From the NCBI RefSeq assembly GCF_004348975.1, contig NZ_SMFP01000001.1:8701-72700 (forward strand): 64,000 nt of DNA, read 5' to 3'. Below, in pieces: positions 26,505-34,754 of this stretch. Numbering within the stretch: position 1 is the stretch's first letter; each line of letters begins with the position of its first letter. The notes under the pieces are model-generated. The model was given only the letters and a program-made list of their open reading frames with translations, was not told where the DNA came from and ran no database searches. This DNA comes from Antarcticimicrobium sediminis. Its GTDB lineage: Bacteria; Pseudomonadota; Alphaproteobacteria; Rhodobacterales; Rhodobacteraceae. Both the position numbers and the translations under genes were made by a program.

Positions 26505-27821
26505 TCAGGCCCCATCCCGCATTGACTTTTGGAAATAGCGGGTGATCGGTTTTGTCAAATAATCCATTGGTGAGTGCTCGCCAGTGCGGATAAACGTCTG
26601 CGCCGGCATTCCGGGAATCAGGATCTGACCCTCCGGAAGTTTCTCAATTTCAGATTTAGGAAGCTCGACCTCGGTTCGGTAATAGGACCGGCCAGATTGC
26701 TGATCGTTGAAGACGTCGGGCGAAACACGCGTAACGCGCCCAATAAGATCGGGAGTCGAGCGCATGTCGAAGGCACTGAAGCGCAGAATGACCTCCTGGT
26801 TCGGGGAGACCTTGTTCACGTCAGACGCATCGACTTCCGCCGCGATGATAAGCGGGCGATCCTTGGGAATGATGAACAGGATCGGATCAGCGGGTTTGAT
26901 CACCGACCTCGGGCCGAACAGCCTGACATCATAGGCAATTCCGGAGACCGGCGCGCGGATGTCCATGCGTTCCAGCAGTGTCAACAGCGCGCTTCTTCTT
27001 TCGGTTGCCTCCATTTCGTTGTACTGAAGATCGCGCAACATCGAAATCGCCTCTTCGCGGCGCTGGGTGTGCAGTCTGAGCAGTTGGATGCTCAGTTCGG
27101 AAATCCGCTCCATTGCCTCGGCCCGGCGCGAGGTCAACTCGCCCTTCAGGCCAGCCAGACGCGCGTCTTCTCTCCGAAGCGAAAGAACCCTGGAGTTCTG
27201 GGCAAGGCCCTTTTCCAAAAGTGTCTCTTGGGTCGTGGTCTCTTCCTTGATCAACGCGTCCTGACGATCAAGGGCAACTGTCTGGGCGTCGATTCCCTCT
27301 ATTTGCTTTTCCAGTTGCAGCTTCTGGTTCGCGAGTTGGGTCACCGATTTATCCAGATTGTCGCGGCGGGCCCTGAACAGGCGTTCCTGGCCTTCGACGA
27401 GCGCCTGGACGTCGGGTCTCCTATCGGCGACCTCGGTCAGGATCGGATCGAAGGTGATGGTGTCACGCTCTTCGCGTTCTGCCTCAAGCCGGCCGCGCCG
27501 CGCCATCAGCTCGTACAACTGGCCTTCGACGATCTTCAGCTCCGAAAGGCTCACTGTCGGATCGAGCATGACCAGCAGGTCGCCCGCGCTGACGATATCA
27601 CCTTCCTGGACGAAAATCTTGTCGACGACACCGCCATCGAGGTGCTGCACCGCCTGCCGGTTGCGATCCACCACGATACGGCCCGGAGCCATAACGGCCC
27701 CGTCGATTTCCGCCCGCATGGCCCAGGCGCTGAAGCCGCCGAGCATCAGGATTATGGTGCCAAAGCCCACCAGCATGGGCACGAAGGTCGGGGAGATGCC
27801 CGTATCCGATTTCCGGCTCAT
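26505..27821 (-). CDS. type I secretion membrane-fusion protein, HlyD/PrtE family
   Basis: This 438-residue adaptor has one N-terminal membrane helix (FVPMLVGFGTIILMLGGFSAW), a split lipoyl domain, and a long coiled-coil hairpin (about 90-290, rich in E, R, L and Q). The beta-barrel region has the family's GMPAQTFIRTGEHS-type ending and the terminal YLTKPITRYF segment. It links the ABC exporter to an outer-membrane TolC-like channel, which is not encoded in this window. The ATG at 27821 overlaps the ABC gene by 4 bp. Confidence 0.9.
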   Translation of the reverse strand: MSRKSDTGISPTFVPMLVGFGTIILMLGGFSAWAMRAEIDGAVMAPGRIVVDRNRQAVQHLDGGVVDKIFVQEGDIVSAGDLLVMLDPTVSLSELKIVEGQLYELMARRGRLEAEREERDTITFDPILTEVADRRPDVQALVEGQERLFRARRDNLDKSVTQLANQKLQLEKQIEGIDAQTVALDRQDALIKEETTTQETLLEKGLAQNSRVLSLRREDARLAGLKGELTSRRAEAMERISELSIQLLRLHTQRREEAISMLRDLQYNEMEATERRSALLTLLERMDIRAPVSGIAYDVRLFGPRSVIKPADPILFIIPKDRPLIIAAEVDASDVNKVSPNQEVILRFSAFDMRSTPDLIGRVTRVSPDVFNDQQSGRSYYRTEVELPKSEIEKLPEGQILIPGMPAQTFIRTGEHSPMDYLTKPITRYFQKSMRDGA

Positions 27822-29566
27822 GCGACACCCCCTACCGTCTTCTTGGTTTTCTGAATGACTCGAACATTGGCAAGCATCTCGGACATGACCTTTTCGCGCG
27901 GCCCCCAGGCGGCGCGGACCCCGTTTTCGAGCATGAGCAGCTTGTCGCATTCCTTGATGGCGGAAGGCCGGTGCGCCATGATCAGGATGGAGTTGCCAGC
28001 CTGTTTCATCGCGATCACCGCCCTGTTCAGCGCGATCGACCCTTCGTTGTCGAGATTCGAGTTCGGCTCGTCGAGAACCAACAAGACCGGATCCCCATAG
28101 AGCGCGCGCGCCAGACCGATCCGTTGGACCTGCCCCCCGGACAACTGCGTTCCGATGGTGCGGATCGGAGTATTGTACCCTTTCGGCATCGTCAGGATCA
28201 GTTCGTGTGCCGCGGCCTTCTTGGCCGCCCCAATCACTTTCTCGTCGTCGAAATCGGTGGCGAGCCGGGCAATGTTTTCCGCGATCGTGCCATCAAACAG
28301 GGTGACGCGCTGCGGCAGGTACCCGATGTACTGGGCCAAGCGTTCGGGATGGTACTGATCCAGCGGCGCCCCATCCAGAAAGATCTTGCCACCCGCCAGC
28401 GGCCAGATGCCGGTGATGCTGCGCGCGAGGGTGGATTTTCCCGATCCGCTGGGCCCGATCACGCCGACGGCCTCTCCCGGCATCACGTTGAAGGTGATCT
28501 GTCGCAGCGTCGCCTGATGGCCCTCGGGCGGCACCACGGTGATATTCTTGATTTCCAGACGTGAGCGGGGGCGTGGCAGTTCAACCTGCACCCGATCCTC
28601 GCGCACTTCGGACAGCAGGGTCACCAGATTGTCCCAGCCGCGTCTCGCCCGCTGCACCACGCTCCATTGATTGACAACCGTTTCAACCGGCGCAAGCGCC
28701 CGGCCCAACAGGATTGAGGATGCGATCATGACGCCCGGCGTCACCTCGCCCCGCAGAACAAGAAACGCCCCAAGGGCGAGCATGGAAGATTGCAGAAACA
28801 GCCTGAATGTTTTCGACAGGGTCAGGAAGCTTCCGCCCAGATCGCTGGAGCGCACGCTCTGCTGGAGGCTGCGTTGCCGCATCTTCGTCCACTGCCGGAA
28901 GGCATTCGACTGCATCCCAAGGCTCCGGATCGTCTCGGCCTCGTTCTGCACCAGATCGGAATACCGTTCAGACATGTAGCCCGCCGCAGCAGCTTTTACC
29001 GAGGAGACCTTGGTGGTGAGCTGGTTGAAGATCGCGGACAGGATGAGCACACTGCCGCCAGCGACGGCGGCGAGCCCCAGCCAAGGGTGAAACAGCGAAA
29101 TACCGACCATGTAGATTGGCGCCCAGGGCGCGTCGAACAGGGCAGAAAAGACAGGTGACGAATAATATCGCTGGATCGCTTCAAGATCTTTCAGCTGATT
29201 GCCCCGCAGGGCCTGCTGGTCCAGATCCTGATCCATCGATGTCTTCTTGATCATCGCCTCGAAGACACGGCGATCCAGTTTGGCCTGAAAATTTGCCCCC
29301 ATCCGGGTCAGCACACGCCCGCGGGCCCAATCGACGAGTCCCATAGTGAGAAAGAGGAAAGCGACAATGGCGAACAGCGCCACAAGGGTCTCCTCCGAGC
29401 GCGACCCAAGGACACGATCATATGTCTGGAGCATAAAAAGAGGACCGGTCAGCATTAGAATGTTAAGAAACACGCTGAAGAATGCCGCCGACCAAAATAA
29501 GGCGCGAAACTGTCGTTTTGTTTCCCTTAATTCAGACAAGCCTAGTGAATAATCTACTTTCGACAT
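27818..29566 (-). CDS. type I secretion ABC exporter, PrtD/HlyB family
   Basis: This 582-residue exporter fuses a six-helix membrane domain (about 30-300) to an ATPase. Walker A is GPSGSGKST, the signature is LSGGQVQRIGLARAL, and Walker B is VLLVLDEPNSNLD. It lacks an N-terminal C39-like domain, as PrtD-type exporters of RTX proteins do. The start at 29566 is preceded by GGGGGTCATT. It forms an operon with hlyD and probably exports the downstream RTX protein, perhaps also the CAP-RTX protein. Confidence 0.92.
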   Translation of the reverse strand: MSKVDYSLGLSELRETKRQFRALFWSAAFFSVFLNILMLTGPLFMLQTYDRVLGSRSEETLVALFAIVAFLFLTMGLVDWARGRVLTRMGANFQAKLDRRVFEAMIKKTSMDQDLDQQALRGNQLKDLEAIQRYYSSPVFSALFDAPWAPIYMVGISLFHPWLGLAAVAGGSVLILSAIFNQLTTKVSSVKAAAAGYMSERYSDLVQNEAETIRSLGMQSNAFRQWTKMRQRSLQQSVRSSDLGGSFLTLSKTFRLFLQSSMLALGAFLVLRGEVTPGVMIASSILLGRALAPVETVVNQWSVVQRARRGWDNLVTLLSEVREDRVQVELPRPRSRLEIKNITVVPPEGHQATLRQITFNVMPGEAVGVIGPSGSGKSTLARSITGIWPLAGGKIFLDGAPLDQYHPERLAQYIGYLPQRVTLFDGTIAENIARLATDFDDEKVIGAAKKAAAHELILTMPKGYNTPIRTIGTQLSGGQVQRIGLARALYGDPVLLVLDEPNSNLDNEGSIALNRAVIAMKQAGNSILIMAHRPSAIKECDKLLMLENGVRAAWGPREKVMSEMLANVRVIQKTKKTVGGVA

Positions 29567-30407
29567 AATGACCCCCGTCATGACTTCGGACGCCACCGCG
29601 CAAGAACCTCAAACAGTCATTGCGATAAGTCGGTATTGCCCGACTCAAAACACTATTAACGATTTGTTTACCGGTCATTGACGAAAATCATTCGGTGCGC
29701 GGCGGCGGGATCGTTCTGCCATCGGACGAGTGCCCCCAACGGCATACGGACAGCCCGCGCGCAGGTTTTATAATGTCCATGAAGATGCCCGTGACGATAT
29801 CCGTGACGTTCCGCGCGCCGCGCTCGATCTCGGAGAACCTCATGCTCGGGCGTAACGCCGCGCCAAAGACTCCGGAGCCAGATCCCTTGACAGACGGCAA
29901 GCCAGAACGGCGACACTCCAGACGGATGGAAAACACGTAAGTCTTTATAATATCGTTAAATTTACCTCCTCCCTTGTTCACCCCCACACACGCCCAAGCG
30001 GACAAGTTCGCGGTGTATCATTTGCGGCAGGCTGGGCCAGACTGAACGGCCAGTACGTGCCATAAACGGCCGCGGCGCGCGCGCTGGAACGATCATAGGG
30101 CGCGCACTCCGAAGACAGGGTTGGGGACGTTTTCGCGGCGTGATTCTCTGCGCCATGCCTGTTTCGGGCACGGCCTTCGCGAGCCCCACGCACCCGGCCC
30201 GAGCGGCTGAATCAAGACCAGATGCCAGGACGAGCAAGAGGCGAAGCGTTAAAAACATGCGGCCCATCCGTTATCGGCACTTCGAATTGATAGCCGTCAA
30301 TGAAATTTACTACACGAATCTGTTTTCTACAGGGAGCGCGCGGTTTTTTGAGATTGCGGGTAGTGCCTTTGAAATCGTCGATTCCAAGGGCTAAGGGGGT
30401 CTTTGCT
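29567..30407. other. long control region upstream of the secretion operon and luxR-type gene
   Basis: This 841-bp gap separates the leftward exporter operon from the rightward LuxR-type gene. AGTCGG (29628-29633) and CCGACT (29640-29645) form a dyad about 60 bp before the exporter start. The sequence at 29,930-29,970 and 30,290-30,330 is AT-rich and could hold promoters. Short open frames here lack family features; the best candidate is listed separately. Confidence 0.45.
29962..30267 (-). CDS. possible small secreted protein
   Basis: A 101-codon frame opens MGRMFLTLRLLLVLASGLDSAARA, which looks like a signal peptide. It continues as an arginine- and proline-rich segment without recognisable features. 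The remainder has odd composition and could be chance reading of GC-rich DNA. I list it only because of the signal-like start. Confidence 0.25.
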   Translation of the reverse strand: MGRMFLTLRLLLVLASGLDSAARAGCVGLAKAVPETGMAQRITPRKRPQPCLRSARPMIVPARAPRPFMARTGRSVWPSLPQMIHRELVRLGVCGGEQGRR

Positions 30408-31478
30408 ATGAAGAATTTTCGTGAGCGTGGAGAAATCCACTTTCGCCGATCAGAGTTTTCAAAACAATTCTGCGTCGGCGCCAATATTCCAATGGTTTTA
30501 ATGGCCTTTTTCGATGGTCAAACAGGTGCACTCATCGAAAACTGGATCGGCCAACGCAATGGTGCGTCCAAGGACTGCGTCCAGAGCATGAAGAAAACGA
30601 CGCAAGCGCAACTGGCCGTCTGGGCGGCGATGAAGGCGAAAAGGCAGCCGGGCACAGAGCGCGATCCCGCACCAGAGGGCAGCGATTCCGCGCCGATCCT
30701 GCTCGAGACGAAAGAGCATATCATCGGGATCGGTGCCCCGGCGAACGGCATCTATCCGGTGTTGGCCCTGCCGCGCGGCTCCGATCAGGATCTGCGCGCA
30801 CGAAACGCGCTGATGCGGATTGGCTTGGCCTATGTGTCCCAGCAGGTCAACGAGGAGATGTTCGAGCGCAGCGCCTGGATGGAGGGCGTGGTCGATGCCG
30901 CGATGCAGGTGCTTTCGATCCAATTCCTTGTCGTGACCGCGGATGGCGAGATCCAGTTTGACAGCCGGCAGAACCAACCGCGCGACGGGAAATGCGGATG
31001 GCTGGTGTGCAACGGTCACTTGGCGCTGAATTCCGACCACGCGAATGCGGAATTACACGAGGCGATTCGGGCCGCCACCTCGCCCGAGCGACGCACCTCG
31101 ATCGTGTCGGTGTTCACGGCACCGGGCGTTGCGCGTCTGCTGGTGGTTACACCGCTGGCTTCGCAGGATGTGACCATGGCGATGGTGCTTTTCGAGAACG
31201 AACAGACCGATCATTTCAAACTGCGCGAGCATTTCTTCAACGCCTACGGGCTAACCCGTTCAGAGAGCCAGATCGCGCATGAGATCTTGGGCGGTCGCTC
31301 CATTGCCGAAGCCGCCAAGACGCGGAACCTGTCCCCGGCGACCGTGCGGAGTTACATGAAGCAGGTCTTTTCCAAGACCGGCACGCACAGGCAGGGCGAA
31401 CTCATCTCGCTGTACTTCAGCTCGATCCTGCCGCTGACCGCTGGGCCAAACGCCCCCGGGGGCGTACATCTCCAATAA
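30408..31478 (+). CDS. LuxR-type transcriptional regulator
   Basis: This 356-residue protein ends in a LuxR/GerE helix-turn-helix (YGLTRSESQIAHEILGG, then SIAEAAKTRNLSPATVRSYMKQVFSKTGTHRQGEL). The N-terminal 280 residues resemble no autoinducer or receiver domain that I recognise. The ATG at 30408 is preceded by AAGGGGGTC. It faces away from the secretion operon across a long gap and may control it. It ends at a GC-rich hairpin. Confidence 0.85.
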   Translation: MKNFRERGEIHFRRSEFSKQFCVGANIPMVLMAFFDGQTGALIENWIGQRNGASKDCVQSMKKTTQAQLAVWAAMKAKRQPGTERDPAPEGSDSAPILLETKEHIIGIGAPANGIYPVLALPRGSDQDLRARNALMRIGLAYVSQQVNEEMFERSAWMEGVVDAAMQVLSIQFLVVTADGEIQFDSRQNQPRDGKCGWLVCNGHLALNSDHANAELHEAIRAATSPERRTSIVSVFTAPGVARLLVVTPLASQDVTMAMVLFENEQTDHFKLREHFFNAYGLTRSESQIAHEILGGRSIAEAAKTRNLSPATVRSYMKQVFSKTGTHRQGELISLYFSSILPLTAGPNAPGGVHLQ

Positions 31479-31481
31479 AGT

Positions 31482-31502
31482 GGCCCCCCGCCTCGGGGGG
31501 CC
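31482..31502 (+). terminator. terminator after luxR-type gene
   Basis: GGCCCCCCG (31482-31490) pairs with CGGGGGGCC (31494-31502) across a 3-nt loop, 4 bp after the stop codon. It lacks a T-run but is very stable. Confidence 0.6.
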
Positions 31503-31684
31503 GACCGGCGTGCGGGTGGCAGGCTGCCGAGCTTGGGTGTGTCCATGTGGAGCAAAGACTTTCCCCGGCAGTCCAAGCCGTGGGGAAGCAAGGACCACCG
31601 GGGGGCGCAAGCCACGGTCTGACAAGACAGGACACGTCATGGTGCCATCCCGCGGCTTTCACTTCGAAAACAGCCTGGGTTCGC

Positions 31685-32617
31685 TCACCTCATAGGGTGG
31701 GGCGTGACGAAACTCGCCGGTTTGGCACTTTCAGGTCCGACCTCTGCGACGGTTTTGACCACCCCGGCATCTTTGCCCCCCCCGGCACCGTTACGCAAAA
31801 GGGACATGTGGCCCCCAGGTGCTATCGAGGGGGGCAAGGACGGCGACGTTTTCGGTTCCACTTTCATGCCGACCATCCCGGCCAGCGCGACCAAATCATG
31901 GATGCGATACCGGTTTTGCGGCAGTGATTCCACCAACCCGATCTGCGATAGCTTGGTCATGGAGCGGCTGATCGTTTCCACCGACGTGTTTGACATGTCC
32001 GCCCAGTCCCGGCGGGACAGGTCAATGGTTATGATCAGGCTTCCATCGGGCATCGGGCTGGTCGGCATGAACTTGGCCATGATCACCAAGAATGCAATGA
32101 GCCGCTCCTTGCTGGACAAGGCGCTACGCAGCCACAGAAAATCAAGCTGCTTGTCCCGGAGCTCCAGGATGCCGCGCAGGACCTGCCGCCGGAATCGAGG
32201 GCTCTTGGCCATCATCTTCGCCAGGCCAGCCTCGTTGAAATGGCAGATTTCAGCCGTGCTCGCCACTTCAAGCGAATAAGAGGCGCTGTGCCCCGGAAAG
32301 CAGCCGACAAGATCGCCGGGACGGATCAACCAAAGGATCATGCGCCGCCCATCGCTGTTGACGTGCTCTCCCCGCAGGTAACCGCGTTTCAGAACCCCCA
32401 GAAAACCGGGCTTCTCCCCTTCTTCGAAAATACTGGTGTCGCGCGGGTAAGTAACAGTTTTCTCTTTCAGGGCCAGCAGGGACTCCGCTTTATCCAGGGT
32501 TCGGCAGAAGACCTCGCCGCGCAGCGCACAGGCGGCACACTGTTCCTGTTCCAGCCCCGCTGCCCTGCGCGAAGCGTCGTTGCCCGTGAGAGTGGGTTTG
32601 CCATAATATGTAGCCAC
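31685..32617 (-). CDS. Crp/Fnr-family regulator with N-terminal cysteine cluster
   Basis: With the GTG start at 32617 (GGAGGGA eight bases upstream) this is a 310-residue regulator. The N-terminus has C27-x2-C30-x7-C38 and a further C106, which recalls the four [4Fe-4S] ligands of Fnr oxygen sensors. A cyclic-nucleotide-binding-type fold follows. The helix-turn-helix (DWADMSNTSVETISRSMTKL) has the E-x-x-S-R pattern that reads TTGA half-sites. The C-terminal 55 residues are a low-complexity extension. The frame stays open 59 codons further upstream, so the start is not certain. It is divergent from a second Crp/Fnr gene. Confidence 0.82.
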   Translation of the reverse strand: MATYYGKPTLTGNDASRRAAGLEQEQCAACALRGEVFCRTLDKAESLLALKEKTVTYPRDTSIFEEGEKPGFLGVLKRGYLRGEHVNSDGRRMILWLIRPGDLVGCFPGHSASYSLEVASTAEICHFNEAGLAKMMAKSPRFRRQVLRGILELRDKQLDFLWLRSALSSKERLIAFLVIMAKFMPTSPMPDGSLIITIDLSRRDWADMSNTSVETISRSMTKLSQIGLVESLPQNRYRIHDLVALAGMVGMKVEPKTSPSLPPSIAPGGHMSLLRNGAGGGKDAGVVKTVAEVGPESAKPASFVTPHPMR

Positions 32618-32825
32618 GACTTCTGTCCCTCCATGTTCTGCTTTCGGCCTGTGGCAGACAAGAATGCGACCCGTGCTTTGCGCTTTGCGCAAGGCAAGGG
32701 TCTTTGTCGTGCAATCAGAAGCAATCGCTTGCATGAACATGCGATTGCCTTCAGCAGTGCCGGCAGATTGTTTTCTCCCAAGATACCGACCCAAATTGGG
32801 ACGGCGAGAAGGTGAAGCATTTGAA

Positions 32826-32978
32826 ATGTCTTATTCTTCGATTGTCTTGTTGTTGATGGTTTCTGTTACGGTTTCTGTGATGATTGATGAATGGTGTTGC
32901 AAGGAACTCAACGCCGCGCAGGTCGCCCCCGCTCCGACGCGGACGCTGTCGGGGACCTACGTATCGCCCATGATGTAG
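32826..32978 (+). CDS. possible 50-residue membrane peptide
   Basis: The frame starts MSYSSIVLLLMVSVTVSVMIDEWCC, a single hydrophobic segment followed by a short polar tail. A purine-rich GAGAAGGTG lies about 10 bases upstream, slightly too far for an ideal ribosome site. It sits alone between the two Crp/Fnr genes. I do not recognise a family. Confidence 0.35.
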   Translation: MSYSSIVLLLMVSVTVSVMIDEWCCKELNAAQVAPAPTRTLSGTYVSPMM

Positions 32979-33229
32979 GGGGGACCGTGCCTTTCCCCGC
33001 CCATGCCGGGCGACACGATAAGGCACGTGATTCGACCGGGCCTCGCCGATGACTTTCGGCGCCCCGTTCAGCCTGACACACAGCGTGGCACAGCCCCCCT
33101 CGGAAATACAAAGAGGGTGCGCCTGCACAATTCTGTCACCCGATGCCCGGATTCCGATCACAAACATCCCTAGTGACCCCAAAAAATTAACCTATAATCA
33201 ACTTATAGCGATTCGGACAAATAAACGCA

Positions 33230-33243
33230 TTGACAGTTATCAA
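33230..33243. promoter_or_regulatory. FNR/FixK-type binding box
   Basis: TTGAC-AGTT-ATCAA matches the TTGAT-N4-ATCAA consensus at nine of ten positions and is nearly a perfect dyad. It lies about 190 bp upstream of the rightward crp/fnr gene. Both neighbouring regulators carry the E-x-x-S-R recognition helix that binds such sites, so auto- or cross-regulation is likely. Confidence 0.6.
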
Positions 33244-33427
33244 TTACCTCCCGCAGCGCACCTAAGGGCGCCTTTTACCATCATTGTCCCTGACGGGGCG
33301 CTTAAATCCGGGGCCGGGGCCCGACAATGAACCGGCATATGCTCGAAAATGGCACTTTTGGCGTACTTTGGTCTACGCCGTGCACTTTGCACCGGAGCGG
33401 GACATCCTAAAGTGAATAGGGGCAACA

Positions 33428-34183
33428 TTGACTCGATCTCCTGGAACACCCGATGAGAAAGGCGATTGCGGTCTTTCGAAAGTGGAGCCCTTCAGCGGGC
33501 TGAGCCAACCGCTTATCGCCGAGCTTGAGAAGATTTGCGCCCCCATGACCTATCCGGCGGAGACAACGCTGATCGAGATGGGCGAGACCTCCGACTATTT
33601 CGGGTACGTGAGACGCGGTATCATGCGCATGCAAAGGATTCACCTCGACGGGACAGGACAAATCGTCGGCTTGGTGGCCGAAGGCGACGTGTTCGGGTCT
33701 CTCTTCGAGGGGGGCTCGAAGGTTGCCATCGAAGCCGTTACCGAAGTGTCCATCCTGACCTTCAAGCGTGGTCCGTTCGAAGCCCTGATGGCCCGGTCCG
33801 CCGAACTGGACCACTTCATGTTGCAAAAGCTCATGGCCGACCTCGACCGAACCCGCGACTGGATGCTTGTCCTTCTGAACCGCAAGGTCAGCGAACGGCT
33901 TGCCGGATTTCTCGTGGTTCTGTGCATCCGCTATGCGAATGTCGATCATCTTGTCCGGTGGGACAACGGCAGTCTGGAGATCAAGGTGCCTATCAGCCGG
34001 TGCGATCTCGCCAGTCTCTTGGGAACGCGGGTGGAATCCGTCAGCCGGGCGTTCAGCGCCCTTGCCAAGAAAGGGATCATCCACACCAAGACACCCTACC
34101 TTATCGAGGTTCAGGATGTCCGGCGGCTTCTGGAAGAAGCCGGAGGAGAACTCACGAACCGCGTGACCGGTTTGAGAACCTGA
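33428..34183 (+). CDS. Crp/Fnr-family regulator without Fe-S cysteines
   Basis: This 251-residue protein has a cyclic-nucleotide-binding-like domain (about 20-140), a dimer helix and a helix-turn-helix (RCDLASLLGTRVESVSRAFSAL) with the E-x-x-S-R readout. It lacks the N-terminal cysteine cluster. The start is TTG at 33428 with AGGGGC just upstream; no ATG exists before the conserved region. A role as a FixK/DNR-like second-tier regulator under the neighbouring Fnr-like sensor is plausible. Confidence 0.85.
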   Translation: MTRSPGTPDEKGDCGLSKVEPFSGLSQPLIAELEKICAPMTYPAETTLIEMGETSDYFGYVRRGIMRMQRIHLDGTGQIVGLVAEGDVFGSLFEGGSKVAIEAVTEVSILTFKRGPFEALMARSAELDHFMLQKLMADLDRTRDWMLVLLNRKVSERLAGFLVVLCIRYANVDHLVRWDNGSLEIKVPISRCDLASLLGTRVESVSRAFSALAKKGIIHTKTPYLIEVQDVRRLLEEAGGELTNRVTGLRT

Positions 34184-34754
34184 CCCCGAGTCGCCACCCT
34201 ATCCCGCCGAACGTGGTTGCTCCTGCCGTCTGACTGTATTTTCGGTTTGCCTCGCGAAGACAGGAACGGTGCCCAAGATGATTTGCCGCCTTCGTTTTTC
34301 TGGCACCATCCGCCCCCCCCAAGACCTGCACCCGACTGTGCTCATGTTGAGTTCCACACAGAAATGAGCCGGGTTTTCCATCGAGACTTAAGCCGCCGCA
34401 AACATATGTTTCTTGGGTCATACTGGGGGTGACCTGCCCCCGAGTTTGTCGGAAACGCGCTTGGTCAGGCTCGCGCCCTGCATCGCGCATGATCTTCTTC
34501 AGACGCGTTTGCGTCTCGGGTTTCCGGTTGCACAAGACGGCGGATCATCGGCGTGGCGGGTCCGATGACCTTGCTGAAGGTCGCTCGGTTCCTTGTACTT
34601 TTTCGGTCCCGATTGCCAGTCTTGCACCCAATACGGTCGTGGACCCAAGCAAGCACAAGCGGATCTGTCGGTCACGTGCTGCTGCGCCCTTGCGACTATC
34701 GGCATGGTGTGCGCAATTGGCCAAGCTGTCCCCCACTAAAGCGCACAAATTGAT
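34184..34754. other. gap between crp/fnr and the MFS gene
   Basis: This 571-bp stretch holds no gene that I can support. Short open frames on both strands lack family features. The 13-nt word CAAGACCTGCACC at 34320-34332 is repeated exactly at 35976-35988 on the far side of the MFS gene. The MFS promoter is presumably near the right end. Confidence 0.45.

Larger units (their letters stand above)
32618..33427. promoter_or_regulatory. intergenic region between two divergent crp/fnr genes
   Basis: This 810-bp region must drive both regulators. It holds a small open frame at 32826-32978 and an FNR-type box at 33230-33243 in an AT-rich patch (33180-33245). The remainder shows no recognised element. 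Confidence 0.5.

Noticed and set aside
29688-30005. A 105-codon minus-strand frame in the gap before the exporter operon
   Set aside because: A competing frame on the same strand and one on the opposite strand are equally open; none shows a domain.
34420-34450. GGTGACCTGCCCCC resembling an insertion-sequence end
   Set aside because: No matching inverted copy or transposase was found nearby, so the resemblance is too weak to call.
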